Source: Cheiracanthium punctorium (Eukaryota > Arthropoda > Arachnida > Araneae > Cheiracanthiidae). From it: DNA of 64,000 bases. The notes beneath the pieces are model-generated. The model was not told the DNA's origin and searched no databases. It was given only the letters and a program-made list of their open reading frames with translations. A program made the position numbers and the translations under genes. The DNA is taken from contig JAWZYV010017516.1 of the NCBI GenBank assembly GCA_038373885.1, forward strand, positions 372,001-436,000, written 5' to 3'. Positions 11,936 through 23,354 of the stretch are shown in pieces. Each line of letters starts with the position of its first letter. Position 1 is the first letter of the stretch.

Positions 11936-14900
11936 GTAATTTTCACATTTATTACATAAAATATCAATGCTCGCTCAAGAGCAAAGTGTTAATTTTTCAA
12001 TACAACACGATGTAATATAAAACCGAAGGATAGTGCGAGAGAAAAAGGAATCGGAGAGAGCCCAAAAGATGGAACTATTAGAATTTATAACAAAAAAGTT
12101 TGATTATTGACATCCAAGAAAAAAAAAAGTCAAAATTTGGGTTGCACCCCCTAGGTATGCTTTTAATATATGTATATATATAGAGAGAGAGACAGATAGA
12201 CAGATAAATAAATCAGATACACATTTTGGGTTTGATTTATTATATTGTAATTTTATTTGAAATATCAAGTAAACTTGATATTTCGAAACGATTAATGAAA
12301 CAGGAACTTGGATGCTCTCATAAAATTAAAAGATTGTACTTCCACTTACAGCCAGTGGGGCTCGTTACCTATTTCAGTAGTGGGACTAGATAAAATAGCG
12401 TTAATCCAAATTAATTAAGTATTTGCATGTCTACCACGCACACAATGTAGAGTCCTCTGAGGTAGTTGGGAATAGTGGAATTTTAAAACACCTATGCAAA
12501 TCTTTCACAAAATCATTTGGTATAAAGATTATAATATATTTTTCATGACAGATATCTTTCACAAAGCTTATTAAGTATTTTTAAGTAGTAACAATTGGAA
12601 AACAAACACCATGTTAAAAATTTCCGTAACCGGATTTGACGGTTCGGTGTTGCTTGGTACAAAAGAAAAAAATATTAGGCAAGTTAGTCCATATTAAAAA
12701 ATATGTGGTACTAATTTAAGAAATTCCGATGTGTTTTTATCTTCTCTAATATACAATAGTTAAATAGTTTTAAATGCATGGGTATAATTACCCCACAGTT
12801 TTTAAAAATGTGTTGTAATTACGACCCCATATAAAAACGTAGCATAAAAAGCACATGCGAATGTTATAATACTTAAAAACATAAAGGAAAAAAATTTAAA
12901 ACATAACATTTATCTCCTATATTTAATTTAAAAATACATTATAATACGAAAATTTTGCTATTGATTATTTTTAAAACTTCAAATGCTCATAACTGGTTGT
13001 CATGGCCTGTGAAAAGAGCCAGAAGTGCTTTCAAATACGTTAAAATTATACCCGGTAAGAATTTCTAATAAAATAAGTCAGAAACATAAGCATAAAACAT
13101 TCATTTAGACCATGAACGTTTCTTTAAAACAGATAGTTACTTTTTCATAATAAAATAATCATCTTAACAGACCTTATACCAAGACTAGTAACATTTATTC
13201 TGGTTTTATTTTTATCCTTTATTTTGATTTTATTTGTTCTTAAAGATCTAGAATACACTATTTAACACAATTTTTCCAATAATTCTTAGTCAATATTTTT
13301 CGTTTTATAAAAATGTGACTTCCAAAACATCTTGGCAGCAAAATGCTATTTTGATTCAATAAGTAGAAATGATAACTTTATTACTCAATTTGCATCAATT
13401 ATTATTTTGCACCAGAGTAAGTTTAAGAAAAATGAGAATAGAAGTCTCAATTCTCGAACAAAAGTTGTAAGTATAAAAAAAATCAAGTGTCCTAATTACC
13501 CCCCAACGGTGGTCGTAACTACCCCAAATTTTTTCAATTTTGTGATTTTTTATTGGGGGGGGGTGATTACGATCACACCCTTAAATTTCAATCAAATATA
13601 AGTCTACGAAATCAAAATTTTTATTAGGATTTCTTAAAAGGTCAAAATTTCCTCCGTATAGTGAAACCAAAATTTTCCCTACAATTAAAAGAGTTAAAAA
13701 ATCAAAAAGTTGAAATTTGCAAAAAGTGGTCGTAACTACCCCACCTGAACCTACTTAAAAGTTTTTAATTGAATAGATTATTAAACATAATAGTTTCATC
13801 GATCTTATAATCTAATTGTAGTAATCTTTTAAAAGTTGTTCTTTTAATAATCGGAAAGACTTTTTCCTCAATTCGCTTAAGTTTTCTTTAGTTGTTACAT
13901 CCATTATAGTGGTTTATTCACAATTTAAAATGTATTTTTTATTTTAAATCCATCTTTACGACGTTCGTAAAGAAAACAGCAAACTGTCTTACTACTAAAA
14001 AAGAATTCAAGATTGCATCTTGTGAATGAAAAATGATTTCCCATTGATCTACATAATTTGTTATGTCGTTAGAATTTTGCGGCAAAGCACGGAATTGGCA
14101 AAATTCACCAACTCAGTAATAAAGAACTCTATGCCAAAGCCAGGAGACTTGACTTCCAAAGACTGGATCAAGTCAGCCGTTCTGAAGTCAAGTGAAGAAC
14201 GTATTAAGGAAACTTAAGTGCACAATAACCGATCCACACACAGAGAAAGACGCCTTAAGTGAGGCTAAACGTCTGTCCAGGGGGAAAAAATGCAAATGTC
14301 GTTCTTTTAAGTGTTTATAAATCGTTAATATTAAAGTGACACAAAATTTGTAGCTTTTTTCAATAAAGGCATATTATTAAAATAATTATGTTTTGTAACA
14401 TTCGAAAAGATTTTGAATTACAAGGTAGGGCCTGGTTTCTCTGGCCCTCAAAGACGAGCTTCCATTGTTTCCAGTTAGAATTATGTTAATGAGTTTGGTC
14501 TTCCTTTGGAAAATAAAAATGGAAAATTGTTTGGACTTCACAAAGGCTTACGTAGTGTATAACATAGAAATTTCATATTGTAATTTCTATTCTATCCAAC
14601 TCTTATTTCTATAGAATTAATTGAAAAAATGAAATTTGTGTATCTCAATTGTTTTTGAAACACCTGTAAAAAAACCTACAACTCTTTTTCTATCTAGTTT
14701 CTCTTTCATTTATGTCTATCTTTTTGAATCATTCAAATAAAAAATCGTATATTTTGTTCCTTAAAATTTTCAATTTGTAAGGCGTCACAACTATAAATTA
14801 CACAGTGGCATCATAATTTAAAAAAAAATTTTTGTACATTAATTCTTTAGTAGTATGCTAAAGCAAAATGAAAAGTCAGAATATTAACTTCGTGTCAGAA

Positions 14901-15129
14901 TATTAACTATGAAAAGTCAGAATATTAACTATGGTTAATATTAACTTCAGAATATTAACCATAGTAATGATATTAATAAAACTACATATCATTACTATGG
15001 TTATTCATTACCCGACGAACACTATTCAAAAGAGATACTTTAACGTAGATGTTTCATTCATTCATTTAGTATACTTTCACTAAAGTAATTAGTATATAAA
15101 TAGTGAATACTTTCTATTTTACATTACAG
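11936..15129. other. Intron 3 of the chitin-binding gene
   Basis: No coding sequence is supported. There are GA/GATA-type microsatellites near 12182-12220. Recurring TAATTACCCC or GTCGTAACTACCCC words at about 12785, 13490-13570 and 13732 suggest one decayed repeat spanning roughly 12770-13750. A palindrome cluster sits just before the acceptor (14872-15002). The intron cuts the CBM14 domain between cysteines 2 and 3. Confidence 0.6.
14872..15002. repeat. Overlapping palindromes and direct repeats
   Basis: GTCAGAATATTAACT occurs three times or nearly so. ACTATGGTTAATATT (14929-14943) pairs with its inverse at 14951-14965, and AACCATAGTAATGATA (14957-14972) pairs with its inverse at 14987-15002. 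The two hairpins therefore share sequence and are mutually exclusive. It lies about 130 bp upstream of the exon 4 acceptor. Confidence 0.75.
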
Positions 15130-18100
15130 GTATTTCATGTGTGCAAGGAAAATGGCGGACAAGATTCCTTCCTGTGTCCAAATGGTACAGTGTTCAATCA
15201 ACAATATTTTGTTTGTGACTGGTGGTATAACTTTAGATGCTCTGATACTCCAAGTTTTTACAATCTGAACGCTGATTTGTATTGGGACTGGGAAAACTTT
15301 ACGCCTTCACAAGTTTTGAACGCACCAGTTAGCAACGTCGACGGCGTGCGCACCAACTTTCAGAGTGGTTCTCAAGATAGATTCGACGGCGTTTCAGGAA
15401 ACGAAAACACAGGACCTTCAAGGCAAGACACTACGTTCGCTAACGGGGTTGTCAAAAGCACAATTGCGATCGACAACTCAGCTATTGCAGATAAAAATCC
15501 CATTGCTCATGAACAAAGACCAGAAGAACATACTTTTGTTACAGAGAAGCCTTCATTTGGTGGAGGTAAAAACGGTTTTACGGGCAAAGATCAAGCGCAC
15601 AAGCAGCCAGTACTAGATCATTTTGCAACTTCTTTCTTACCAGATTTCAGTGGAGTGACGAGAGTACAGTCTGCAACAGTTTCTCCTGTTAGCGATAACA
15701 ATTCAGCAAACATTCCAAGTTCTTCGTTTTTTACAGCTAACAACAGAAAAACAACCAATACGGTTACTTCAGTGGCATCTGATACGGGTAAAAACAGACA
15801 GTCTGGTGACTACTCAGGAACGCGATATCCAGACCAAACTACATATAGACAACATGATTTTCTATCACAAGATCAAAATAAACCGACGACAGTGAGTGAA
15901 GTGAAACCTTCCGATGTATCAACTACTGAAAATAAGTTTTTTACCCAAGGGCCCACATCATTCGAGGGAAATGACTACATAGGGGATAATGCTCAGGGAG
16001 CCGGACAAATTAGTCATGGAGGAGATGTCAATCAAGGAACACAGTTTGATATTACTCACCAAACAACTGTAGGTGAAGATCAATCGGGCGGAAATCACCC
16101 TCCTCATGAAGTGCAGCAAGAATACCAAACCGATTTTTTCGGTGGTACTACATCACCTACTTTTAATCCAGTTCTAAAAGATGGTGTTCAGAGTGATCAT
16201 AGAAACTCATTTACCGACAAAGAACAAAGGCAGGGACAATCAGTTTTTTCAAATAATAAAAATGAAGACGCTAGCTTTCAAGGAGTGCAACAAGAATTAG
16301 ACACAACCTCTTTTGGTTCTCAGCATAATACGTTTGCAACTAGAGATGAAAATCGTTATCAGCAAAAGGATGATAAAGATATTCACAATGAAAGGCCTGC
16401 ATTTGACCAACAAAATGTATTAATAAATGACGTCAGTCAGAATATCCCTGATGAAGTACATACGAATAGCAATCAAGGCACACATAGTAATTCTGTTTTA
16501 CAGCAGCAGCATATATCTACATCATTTGGCGGTAACAGTGAACAGTTTTTTCCAAACCAACAGTCAGGCAATTTTGGTTCTCAGAAGGAATTTGTAGTTC
16601 CCCAAGATATCAGAACCACTCCATCCTTAGATAATGTAAAAGGAAACGTTGAAAATACTGCATCTAGAAGAGACCAGGCGCATGGAAGTCAAAATGAGCC
16701 ACAGCAGCATGTTACAACTTCTTTTACTGGCAACAATCAAGATATACCTAGTACAGAAGTGACAGATAAAAAGTACTTTACACATAGTCCATTTAATGTT
16801 AATGAAGGTTCACGTACTACAAACAGTCAATCTGTTGGTAATTTCAATCAGAACACAGGACAAGAATACTCACCATTCAGTAATAATGGTGACTCCAGAA
16901 GAAACACGGAAGACTTTTACAACAATCAAGCTAATCGTCCGACAGTCCAAGCAGATTTTCTTACTAATAACCCAGAAGTCGATGCAGGCAATTCAAACTC
17001 TGATGTATTCAAAAATGTGCAACAAGAGTTTGTCCCAGCATTTGATGACGTTAAAGTAAATGTTCCTAGCTCTGATGAACAGATTGATTTCAATCAGCAA
17101 CATTCTACCTCATTCCAACCACAGAATCAGAATGCATTTGTAGGTGGAAACACTTTCGATGATCAAAATATAAGAGGAAATCCTGAAGTACGACAAGAGG
17201 AGTATACATCTGTTCCATTCAGTGAATCTAACTTAGATTCTTTTGACAGTAATAGGGATCGTAATGAGCAACAATTTTTTACTAATACTAATCAGGGAAA
17301 TATATTAATTACAGATAACCAAAATTATGACAATAGTCAAAAACGACCCAACACATTTGGTAGCGATATTGATGACAGTAAGCCTTATAATCAAGAAAAT
17401 CCTAAATTACAACAAGAGAATGTTATTTTCCCATTTGATGGAAATGCAGGACATTCTTTTATTCCTGGAGATAATAAGGAAAATAATGTCTTCATTACTA
17501 CTTTACCAGAGCAACAAATTAACCCAGTTTCTTCAGACGAACAATTTCTTAATACTTTTCCAAACAATGTCAACCCCAATGATCAGCAAGATAGAAGACC
17601 TATAGACGTTGAACAAAAAGAAATTCCTGATGCATTTAGAGGTGATAGTCCAAGTTCAGTTTTACCAATGGAGAATTATCACGGACAAGATGACCAACAG
17701 AATAGAAATAATCAAGACCAGGAATTACCTCGTGGAGTAAATACAGCAAATAATCATGAAATACGCCAAGAATATACATCTTCTTTTGATGGTACTCAGA
17801 TGAATGCTTTCAACTCACCAGGAAATAGTGGTGATAGAACTGTACAAGACAGATATGCTAATTCTCAACAAGGGTTCAGACAATATTTTAACCAGCAAAA
17901 TAGTTTTGCACCCAATTTCAATGAAAATCAACAAGCTTTTGGTGCTCCTCAAAATGTAAAGCAAGAACATGTTCCAATATCTTTTGACAATAATCATCAA
18001 AATCTTGGTCAAAATGCTTTCGAACAAAATGAAAACCAAAGAGTTGTTCACCAACAGAATCAAGATAATTTTCAGTTGAATTCCTTTGATAGAGGATCGC

Positions 18101-18765
18101 CAGCGAATCAAAATGCCAATGAAGCATTTCAGATGAGGTTAAATAACTTTCAACCAGTAAATATACATATGATGAATCGAGGAGGATTGAGAAACGGAAA
18201 TTATCAACAGCAAAGGTTAAATTTTAGACCTTACGGCCAAAATGATCAAAACACCGTACGCTTCCCCGTAGAAAACGGGGTAGCATTTAGAGTTGATCAG
18301 CAGAATCCTGCCGAGAATGCATACTCTGGCGATAGTGGTCCATCGAATCAGAATTTTTTTGTAACAAATGGCCATCAGATGCGAGACGAATATTCTCAAC
18401 AGTCGCCTGATCAGCATTTTTCTAATGAAAAGCCAAGGAACAATATCCAGAATGACAGACAATATGGCACTGAAGCTCCATTCACTAACAATCCTGTTTC
18501 TACAGAAAGACTTAAGGAAGATACGCGAAATAAAGATTTTAATCAAGGGCATCCTTCTAAAAGTGGCAGTGAAGACGTAAATTTTAGAATTAAGGGTTAT
18601 TCATCTAACAATGCCAGAAGTCTGGATTTTTCAGGAAACAATAATGCCGGGCAATTTCCAACGATTTCCATCAACACCGACGATGTAGTAAGCTACAATC
18701 AACAAGCTCCTGAATCACCGTCGTCTATGAGCTATAATGGTTGGAAACCTGTTGTAAAATACTAA
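15130..18765 (+). CDS. Chitin-binding matrix protein, coding exon 4 (rest of the CBM14 domain and long Q/N-rich tail)
   Basis: The exon encodes residues 608-1818 and ends in TAA. The acceptor ATTACAG ends at 15129, in phase 0. The first 40 residues complete the chitin-binding domain, with motifs FLCPNGTVFNQQYFVCDWW. The six cysteines follow C-x16-C-x5-C-x10-C-x12-C-x7-C, inside the CBM14 consensus. The remaining roughly 1160 residues are low complexity, rich in N, Q, D, S and G. A loosely repeated core, QQE followed by TSF or a similar F-containing word, recurs about ten times, for example near 16111, 16285, 16501, 16700, 17017, 17188, 17407, 17761 and 17956. There is no second cysteine domain and no transmembrane segment. 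A large CPAP1-type cuticle or matrix protein is the best call; the exact orthologue is not known to me. Confidence 0.93.
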   Translation, partial: VFHVCKENGGQDSFLCPNGTVFNQQYFVCDWWYNFRCSDTPSFYNLNADLYWDWENFTPSQVLNAPVSNVDGVRTNFQSGSQDRFDGVSGNENTGPSRQDTTFANGVVKSTIAIDNSAIADKNPIAHEQRPEEHTFVTEKPSFGGGKNGFTGKDQAHKQPVLDHFATSFLPDFSGVTRVQSATVSPVSDNNSANIPSSSFFTANNRKTTNTVTSVASDTGKNRQSGDYSGTRYPDQTTYRQHDFLSQDQNKPTTVSEVKPSDVSTTENKFFTQGPTSFEGNDYIGDNAQGAGQISHGGDVNQGTQFDITHQTTVGEDQSGGNHPPHEVQQEYQTDFFGGTTSPTFNPVLKDGVQSDHRNSFTDKEQRQGQSVFSNNKNEDASFQGVQQELDTTSFGSQHNTFATRDENRYQQKDDKDIHNERPAFDQQNVLINDVSQNIPDEVHTNSNQGTHSNSVLQQQHISTSFGGNSEQFFPNQQSGNFGSQKEFVVPQDIRTTPSLDNVKGNVENTASRRDQAHGSQNEPQQHVTTSFTGNNQDIPSTEVTDKKYFTHSPFNVNEGSRTTNSQSVGNFNQNTGQEYSPFSNNGDSRRNTEDFYNNQANRPTVQADFLTNNPEVDAGNSNSDVFKNVQQEFVPAFDDVKVNVPSSDEQIDFNQQHSTSFQPQNQNAFVGGNTFDDQNIRGNPEVRQEEYTSVPFSESNLDSFDSNRDRNEQQFFTNTNQGNILITDNQNYDNSQKRPNTFGSDIDDSKPYNQENPKLQQENVIFPFDGNAGHSFIPGDNKENNVFITTLPEQQINPVSSDEQFLNTFPNNVNPNDQQDRRPIDVEQKEIPDAFRGDSPSSVLPMENYHGQDDQQNRNNQDQELPRGVNTANNHEIRQEYTSSFDGTQMNAFNSPGNSGDRTVQDRYANSQQGFRQYFNQQNSFAPNFNENQQAFGAPQNVKQEHVPISFDNNHQNLGQNAFEQNENQRVVHQQNQDNFQLNSFDRGSPANQNANEAFQMRLNNFQPVNIHMMNRGGLRNGNYQQQRLNFRPYGQNDQNTVRFPVENGVAFRVDQQNPAENAYSGDSGPSNQNFFVTNGHQMRDEYSQQSPDQHFSNEKPRNNIQNDRQYGTEAPFTNNPVSTERLKEDTRNKDFNQGHPSKSGSEDVNFRIKGYSSNNARSLDFSGNNNAGQFPTISINTDDVVSYNQQAPESPSSMSYNGWKPVVKY

Positions 18766-20802
18766 TTCTAACGTGCCAAACACTCAGATGAGCTTTAAGC
18801 TGAACGAAAGCCTTTCACTACGCTCAAGGATTATGTGATGTCAGTATTGTTTGTACCTGCTATATCATGCAAAAGTTGTTTGAACTGTTCCATGCTGTAT
18901 GTTCCAACTTCACTGTAAATGAAAATTGTAACAGATGGACACACATCATGCAATTGTGAGCTTTATTGAAAATTTGTATGCATCGGGTTTATATTCAGAA
19001 GTGAGAAAACAATGAACTTTCCTAGTTGAGTTTCGGTGACAGGAAACATTATGTCAGTTCCCTTTAAAGCAAAAATTTGATGCTACTTCATGTAGCCTCA
19101 AGTTGTAACATCAATGTTAAGTCAACATGGAAAGAAATTCTTAACAGCACAACTACATTAGGTATTTATTTTTTCACGTTTAGTTTTTAATTTTCAGTTA
19201 ATTTATATGATTTAATGTTAGATAAATTTCGTCAGTCTAATCGGAATTGCAAGACTCTGAGATCTTAACACAAGGCTACCATCACTCAGTAGCCCATAGT
19301 TTTACTTTATAGCCGAAGACTGACAATTTAGCTGTACTTGACGGATTGGAAGCGATAAATTTCAGCTTCGGGGGGTCGTGCAGAGAATGGAGGTTAATCT
19401 TTTCATCAGTTCAGAGCATCAACGAAAAAGGGGTAATTCCCAGCTTCCCTCCCCTCTGTCATCTAGGAAATATGCTCTTTCTCCTTGTATATACTTCTAT
19501 TTAATCAGCTTGCATTCACAAATTTTAACCAGACTAGTAAAATTACTTTATTTAAAAAAAAAACGGTTTAAATATTTATTTATTTTGGGTCACAGCAGGT
19601 AAAAAATGAACTTTATACTTGTAATTCGAGCATAAATATTTCTTTTCTTCAATCTTGTCTTGACTACGAGTAGAACATTAACTTATCGATGGCTTATACA
19701 GCGTTGCTGTTCTTAATTAAAACTGATAATTAAACTTAATGAAACTAATCATTCGACTCATAGACTACAAACTAAAAACAAGTATATTTTTATATTTCCT
19801 TTATTTATTTCAAACAAATTAACGTAACTTAAAAAAAAGTGTTTTAATATTTCAATTGAAAAACAGAAAAGTGGTAAAAATTATCGTTTGCACTCTTGGC
19901 AGATGTTAAAAGTGTGCTATCCACAAATAGCCCTGTTGTAGTACTTGAACACTTATTTTGTCATTTTGCGTTTCTTAGAATAGAATAGCGTTTCTTAGAA
20001 TATATGCAGAAAGTACAAATTCGCGTTTGTCCGCTTCACTTTTAGTCGTGTCTTCTGTGTGCTTTTCAATATTCAAAATATCTTCAATATGCATTCGACT
20101 GTTAGACGACAATTACAGCAAATGTCGAAAAGTAACAAGTGTACGGCCGTTTTTATCACCTTCAGATAACTCATTTTACAAGTTATGAAGGTACTGTGAG
20201 TAAGGTGATGTGAGGGCAACGAGAACATCTAGAAATCGCAAAACTGGCATAAGGTCAGTAGTCTATTAGAAGAATGTTTAGTTATCCAGGGTTAATGAAA
20301 TAAACTCCACCCAAAATCACTATATAAATTAAAATCTGAGTATACTAGTGATTATCTTTCATAAAATATAAGTATTTATGTGCATTTAATGTATCGGTTC
20401 GGTTCCTAAAAAGGTGCATACAAATATTTAATGGAGCTCTAATATTTACTTTTACTGCCCATGTTACATATTAGATAATCTTAACCATAATTTTTTTAAA
20501 GAAAAAATATAAGTTGATCATTTGTTATCATAAGTGTTGATTTTTATTTAAAGCTTTGACGTTAGTAAAACGATATTCTTGTCAATTTAAACTGAAAAAA
20601 AAGAAGCCATAAAAAAATACGTAGTAAAAAGTATAAATTATCGGCAACGTCTGATGTGTTGTATCGAATAATCTTTACGCACGTGTGAACGTGCGTGGCA
20701 GCGTGTTAATTGCAATATTATTTTTAATGTTACATTTTGATTGATTGACATGGAATACGTAACCAAAATGCTAGAATATTTTAATATCAAAGTCAAAAGA
20801 TT

Positions 20803-20985
20803 TCTGGCATGCTGCCTGCAAATTTAATTAAGTAACATGCACATATACTCTGGCACAGAAAGTTGGCTGAAAAAGTGTACCTTTTTGTAAAACAGCTGCT
20901 GTATGTTGGCATGCTGTCTACAAATTAAATTAGCTAATATGTAGTATATGTTCCCTTTTTTAATTTGCCGGCAGCATGCCAGCAA
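20803..20985. repeat. Direct and inverted copies of a GGCATGCTG motif
   Basis: CTGGCATGCTGCCTGCAAAT (about 20804) recurs as TTGGCATGCTGTCTACAAAT (about 20908) and inverted as ATTTGCCGGCAGCATGCCAG (about 20963-20982). The first and third can form a stem. It is probably a MITE fragment. If the 3' UTR call is right, it would be a structured element in that mRNA. Confidence 0.6.
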
Positions 20986-21420
20986 GATAATAGTATTCGA
21001 ATGAGATTAAATATTCAAAGTTTCTTTCCTTCTTTGTGGTTTACTTAAGAATTCTTTGGCAGAATACTTAACCAATATATATACTCAAACATTTCTTAAT
21101 AATAATAATAAAACTACCTCAAAAAACTACGTTAAGTCTCACGAAAAGTTGCCAATTGTTTTTCTACATTGTTTCTTTACATAAATTAAAATATGAGAAG
21201 TAAAACAGTAGACATAAGTTATCATCGGCTTGGCAATATCTAAATCAGAAAATATTTTGTACATTCCATTAGCGAATTTCTGGAAAATTCGAACTCTGCA
21301 GGTATAGATTGAACTCCTCCATAATGTATGTTACATGTTATTTTGATACTACGTTGTATTGAATTTGTATTGTTGTACCATGTGATAAGTCTTTGATCAA
21401 CAATGTTGATTTTTGTATTT

Positions 21421-21426
21421 AATAAA
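21421..21426 (+). promoter_or_regulatory. Candidate polyadenylation signal AATAAA
   Basis: This canonical hexamer lies 2.66 kb after the stop codon, followed within 30 bp by CTTTCTTTTCTTTTC, a T-rich downstream element. Confidence 0.4.
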
Positions 21427-21907
21427 TGTTTAAATTAATTGCTTATGCCTTTCTTTTCTTTTCAAGTGCCTGCTGCATCATTTATTTGTTTCATGTATCA
21501 CATATATTGAATGAATATTTCTATTTGTTCACAAGAATCAAAACTCCAGTGCACGGATTATAAAATCTAGCGTAGTGTAACTAAAACCTCTAAATAGAAA
21601 TTTTTCTGTGTAATTGAAAGTTTGTTAGTTTTGCGCCGTTCTTAGAAAAAATTCTACGTTCTTTCCATATATTTTTCACACACAAAAAAAAAACACGATT
21701 TAAAATTAAATAATAATAATAATCGTAATTACTCGTCATAAATCCATTAAAATTTGAATACGTATTGAGAAATTTAACTAAAGAAAATAATTTAATTTAT
21801 CTCTCACTCTCTCTTTTCTTTAATTTTTAGGTAAAGAGGCGCAAAAGCAGCACGGTTATAATAAACGCAAACAAATTATAGATTACTGAACACTCTCAGA
21901 ATAATTC

Positions 21908-22230
21908 GTCTTTATACACTAATTTATGCCTCATTTTTCAACGAATGATTCCGTATTCCTTGGAAACATTATATTTCCGTGAATTCTTCCAGAAAATCTG
22001 AAGAATAGGGAAAAAATTTGTTGAATCTGGAAAAGTTTCTTTGATAGGAAAAAATAAAGAAACGGGGGTATTCCGGCAGCATTGCTGACAGTAAAGTTCC
22101 TTGGATTGAAAAAATAATTTTTGAGAATGCATCTTTATACACTGATTTATTCCTGATTTTTCTACGAATAATTTCCGTACTCTTTGGAAACGTTATATTT
22201 CCGTGAATTAAAGAAATAATTTTTGAGATT
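21908..22230. repeat. Direct repeat, about 76 bp, offset 222 bp
   Basis: CTTTATACACTAATTTAT... at 21910-21984 recurs as CTTTATACACTGATTTAT... at 22132-22208. Both end in GGAAAC.TTATATTTCCGTGAATT, and a shared AATAATTTTTGAGA block follows. Moderately diverged; no coding content. Confidence 0.7.
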
Positions 22231-23034
22231 GAAGCTAATCTATAAGTTATTTGCGTTTTTTCTTCATGCGGCTTTTGCGCTCTGTGCGGGAACACCGAAG
22301 GTACCACCCCAGTTAAGGCATAAATTGATAAAAACTTAACAAGGATCATTGTAATTTCTGAAAATTTAAATTGAATTGCATAGAACGTAGCAGTGGTTAA
22401 GAGGTTGCATCACTTAGTCCGTAGAATGTACGCCTGTGAATTTTGAACCAATGGCAAGTTTAATTACAACTGCCTTATTATATAGCTTTACACATTCTTT
22501 ATTATTCTTTTTAAGTACATTACACCTTGTAAGTTCCTAATAAAAACTATTGATTAAAAAAAATAATTATTCATTAAAGGGAAATTTTTCAAATGAACTA
22601 AATCGGATATAGTTACTTCTTTATCAAATCTTCTATAGGTTATAAAGTTCTGACGATAGCACAACTTCATTTTTTAAGGCAGCATTTGTCAATGTTACAA
22701 AAAGGAATAATCACAGAATGGAGTTAAGCTTGCCAATGGTTTAACATTTGGGTACATCTCTCACCCTCTCAATGATGCAACCTTTTAAAATAAAACACAA
22801 TTTTTCAAGATTAATTCTATTTACGGTAACTGAGGGGAAAAATAAAATAAATAAATCCAGTACCTAACAATATTTAAGCTTCAATCGATTCACTAGAATC
22901 ATGGAATAGGATTGTAATATATATATACTATAAATGCATATAAAATATATTGCTTTTAAAGTTATACTTTTATCCTCAAAAAGGATTAACACTAGAAAGT
23001 ATTTTTATTCTGGTTATTTTGATACAGTAACCCC

Positions 23035-23354
23035 TCGATATAGCGCACATTTGGATATATCGCGCTTTTTCCAAGTCTCCCAATATTTTATAAGCAGAAA
23101 ATGAAAACTACGAATGCACATGTGTACACTTAAATAAAATTAATAAGAGATCAAATTTCTCGGTTTTTAATTTTTAAGCTACTTTTGTTTATTTTTCTTG
23201 TATTTAACATTGCTAATTTTATTGTTTTATGCGTATAATGTTAATAAAAGCAAACTTTTTACCATATCCTCCCTCCCCCGAATATATTGCGCCACCTGAT
23301 ATATCTCGCATTTTTCTTGTCTTTCGACAAGCGCGATATAATGAGGGGCTACTG
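23035..23354. mobile_element. pogo/Tigger-like MITE
   Basis: The left end CAGTAACCCCTCGATATAGC and the right end (inverse CAGTAGCCCCTCATTATATC) are matching inverted repeats. They are flanked by TA at 23033-23034 and 23355-23356. GCGATATA-type words recur internally near both ends. It is 320 bp with no transposase. This terminal motif is typical of pogo/Tigger non-autonomous elements. Confidence 0.85.

Larger units (their letters stand above)
18766..21445 (+). other. Probable long 3' UTR of the chitin-binding gene
   Basis: After the stop at 18765 there is no further credible coding frame. The first clear polyadenylation signal is AATAAA at 21421, followed by a T-rich stretch. That would make a 3' UTR of about 2.7 kb. 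An inverted repeat lies inside (20803-20985). The extent is inferred; an earlier non-canonical poly(A) site is possible. Confidence 0.4.

Noticed and set aside
15103..15129. Start codon for the 1220-codon frame at 15103
   Set aside because: The bases before 15130 are intron ending in ATTACAG. The frame joins in phase to exon 3 and completes a chitin-binding domain.
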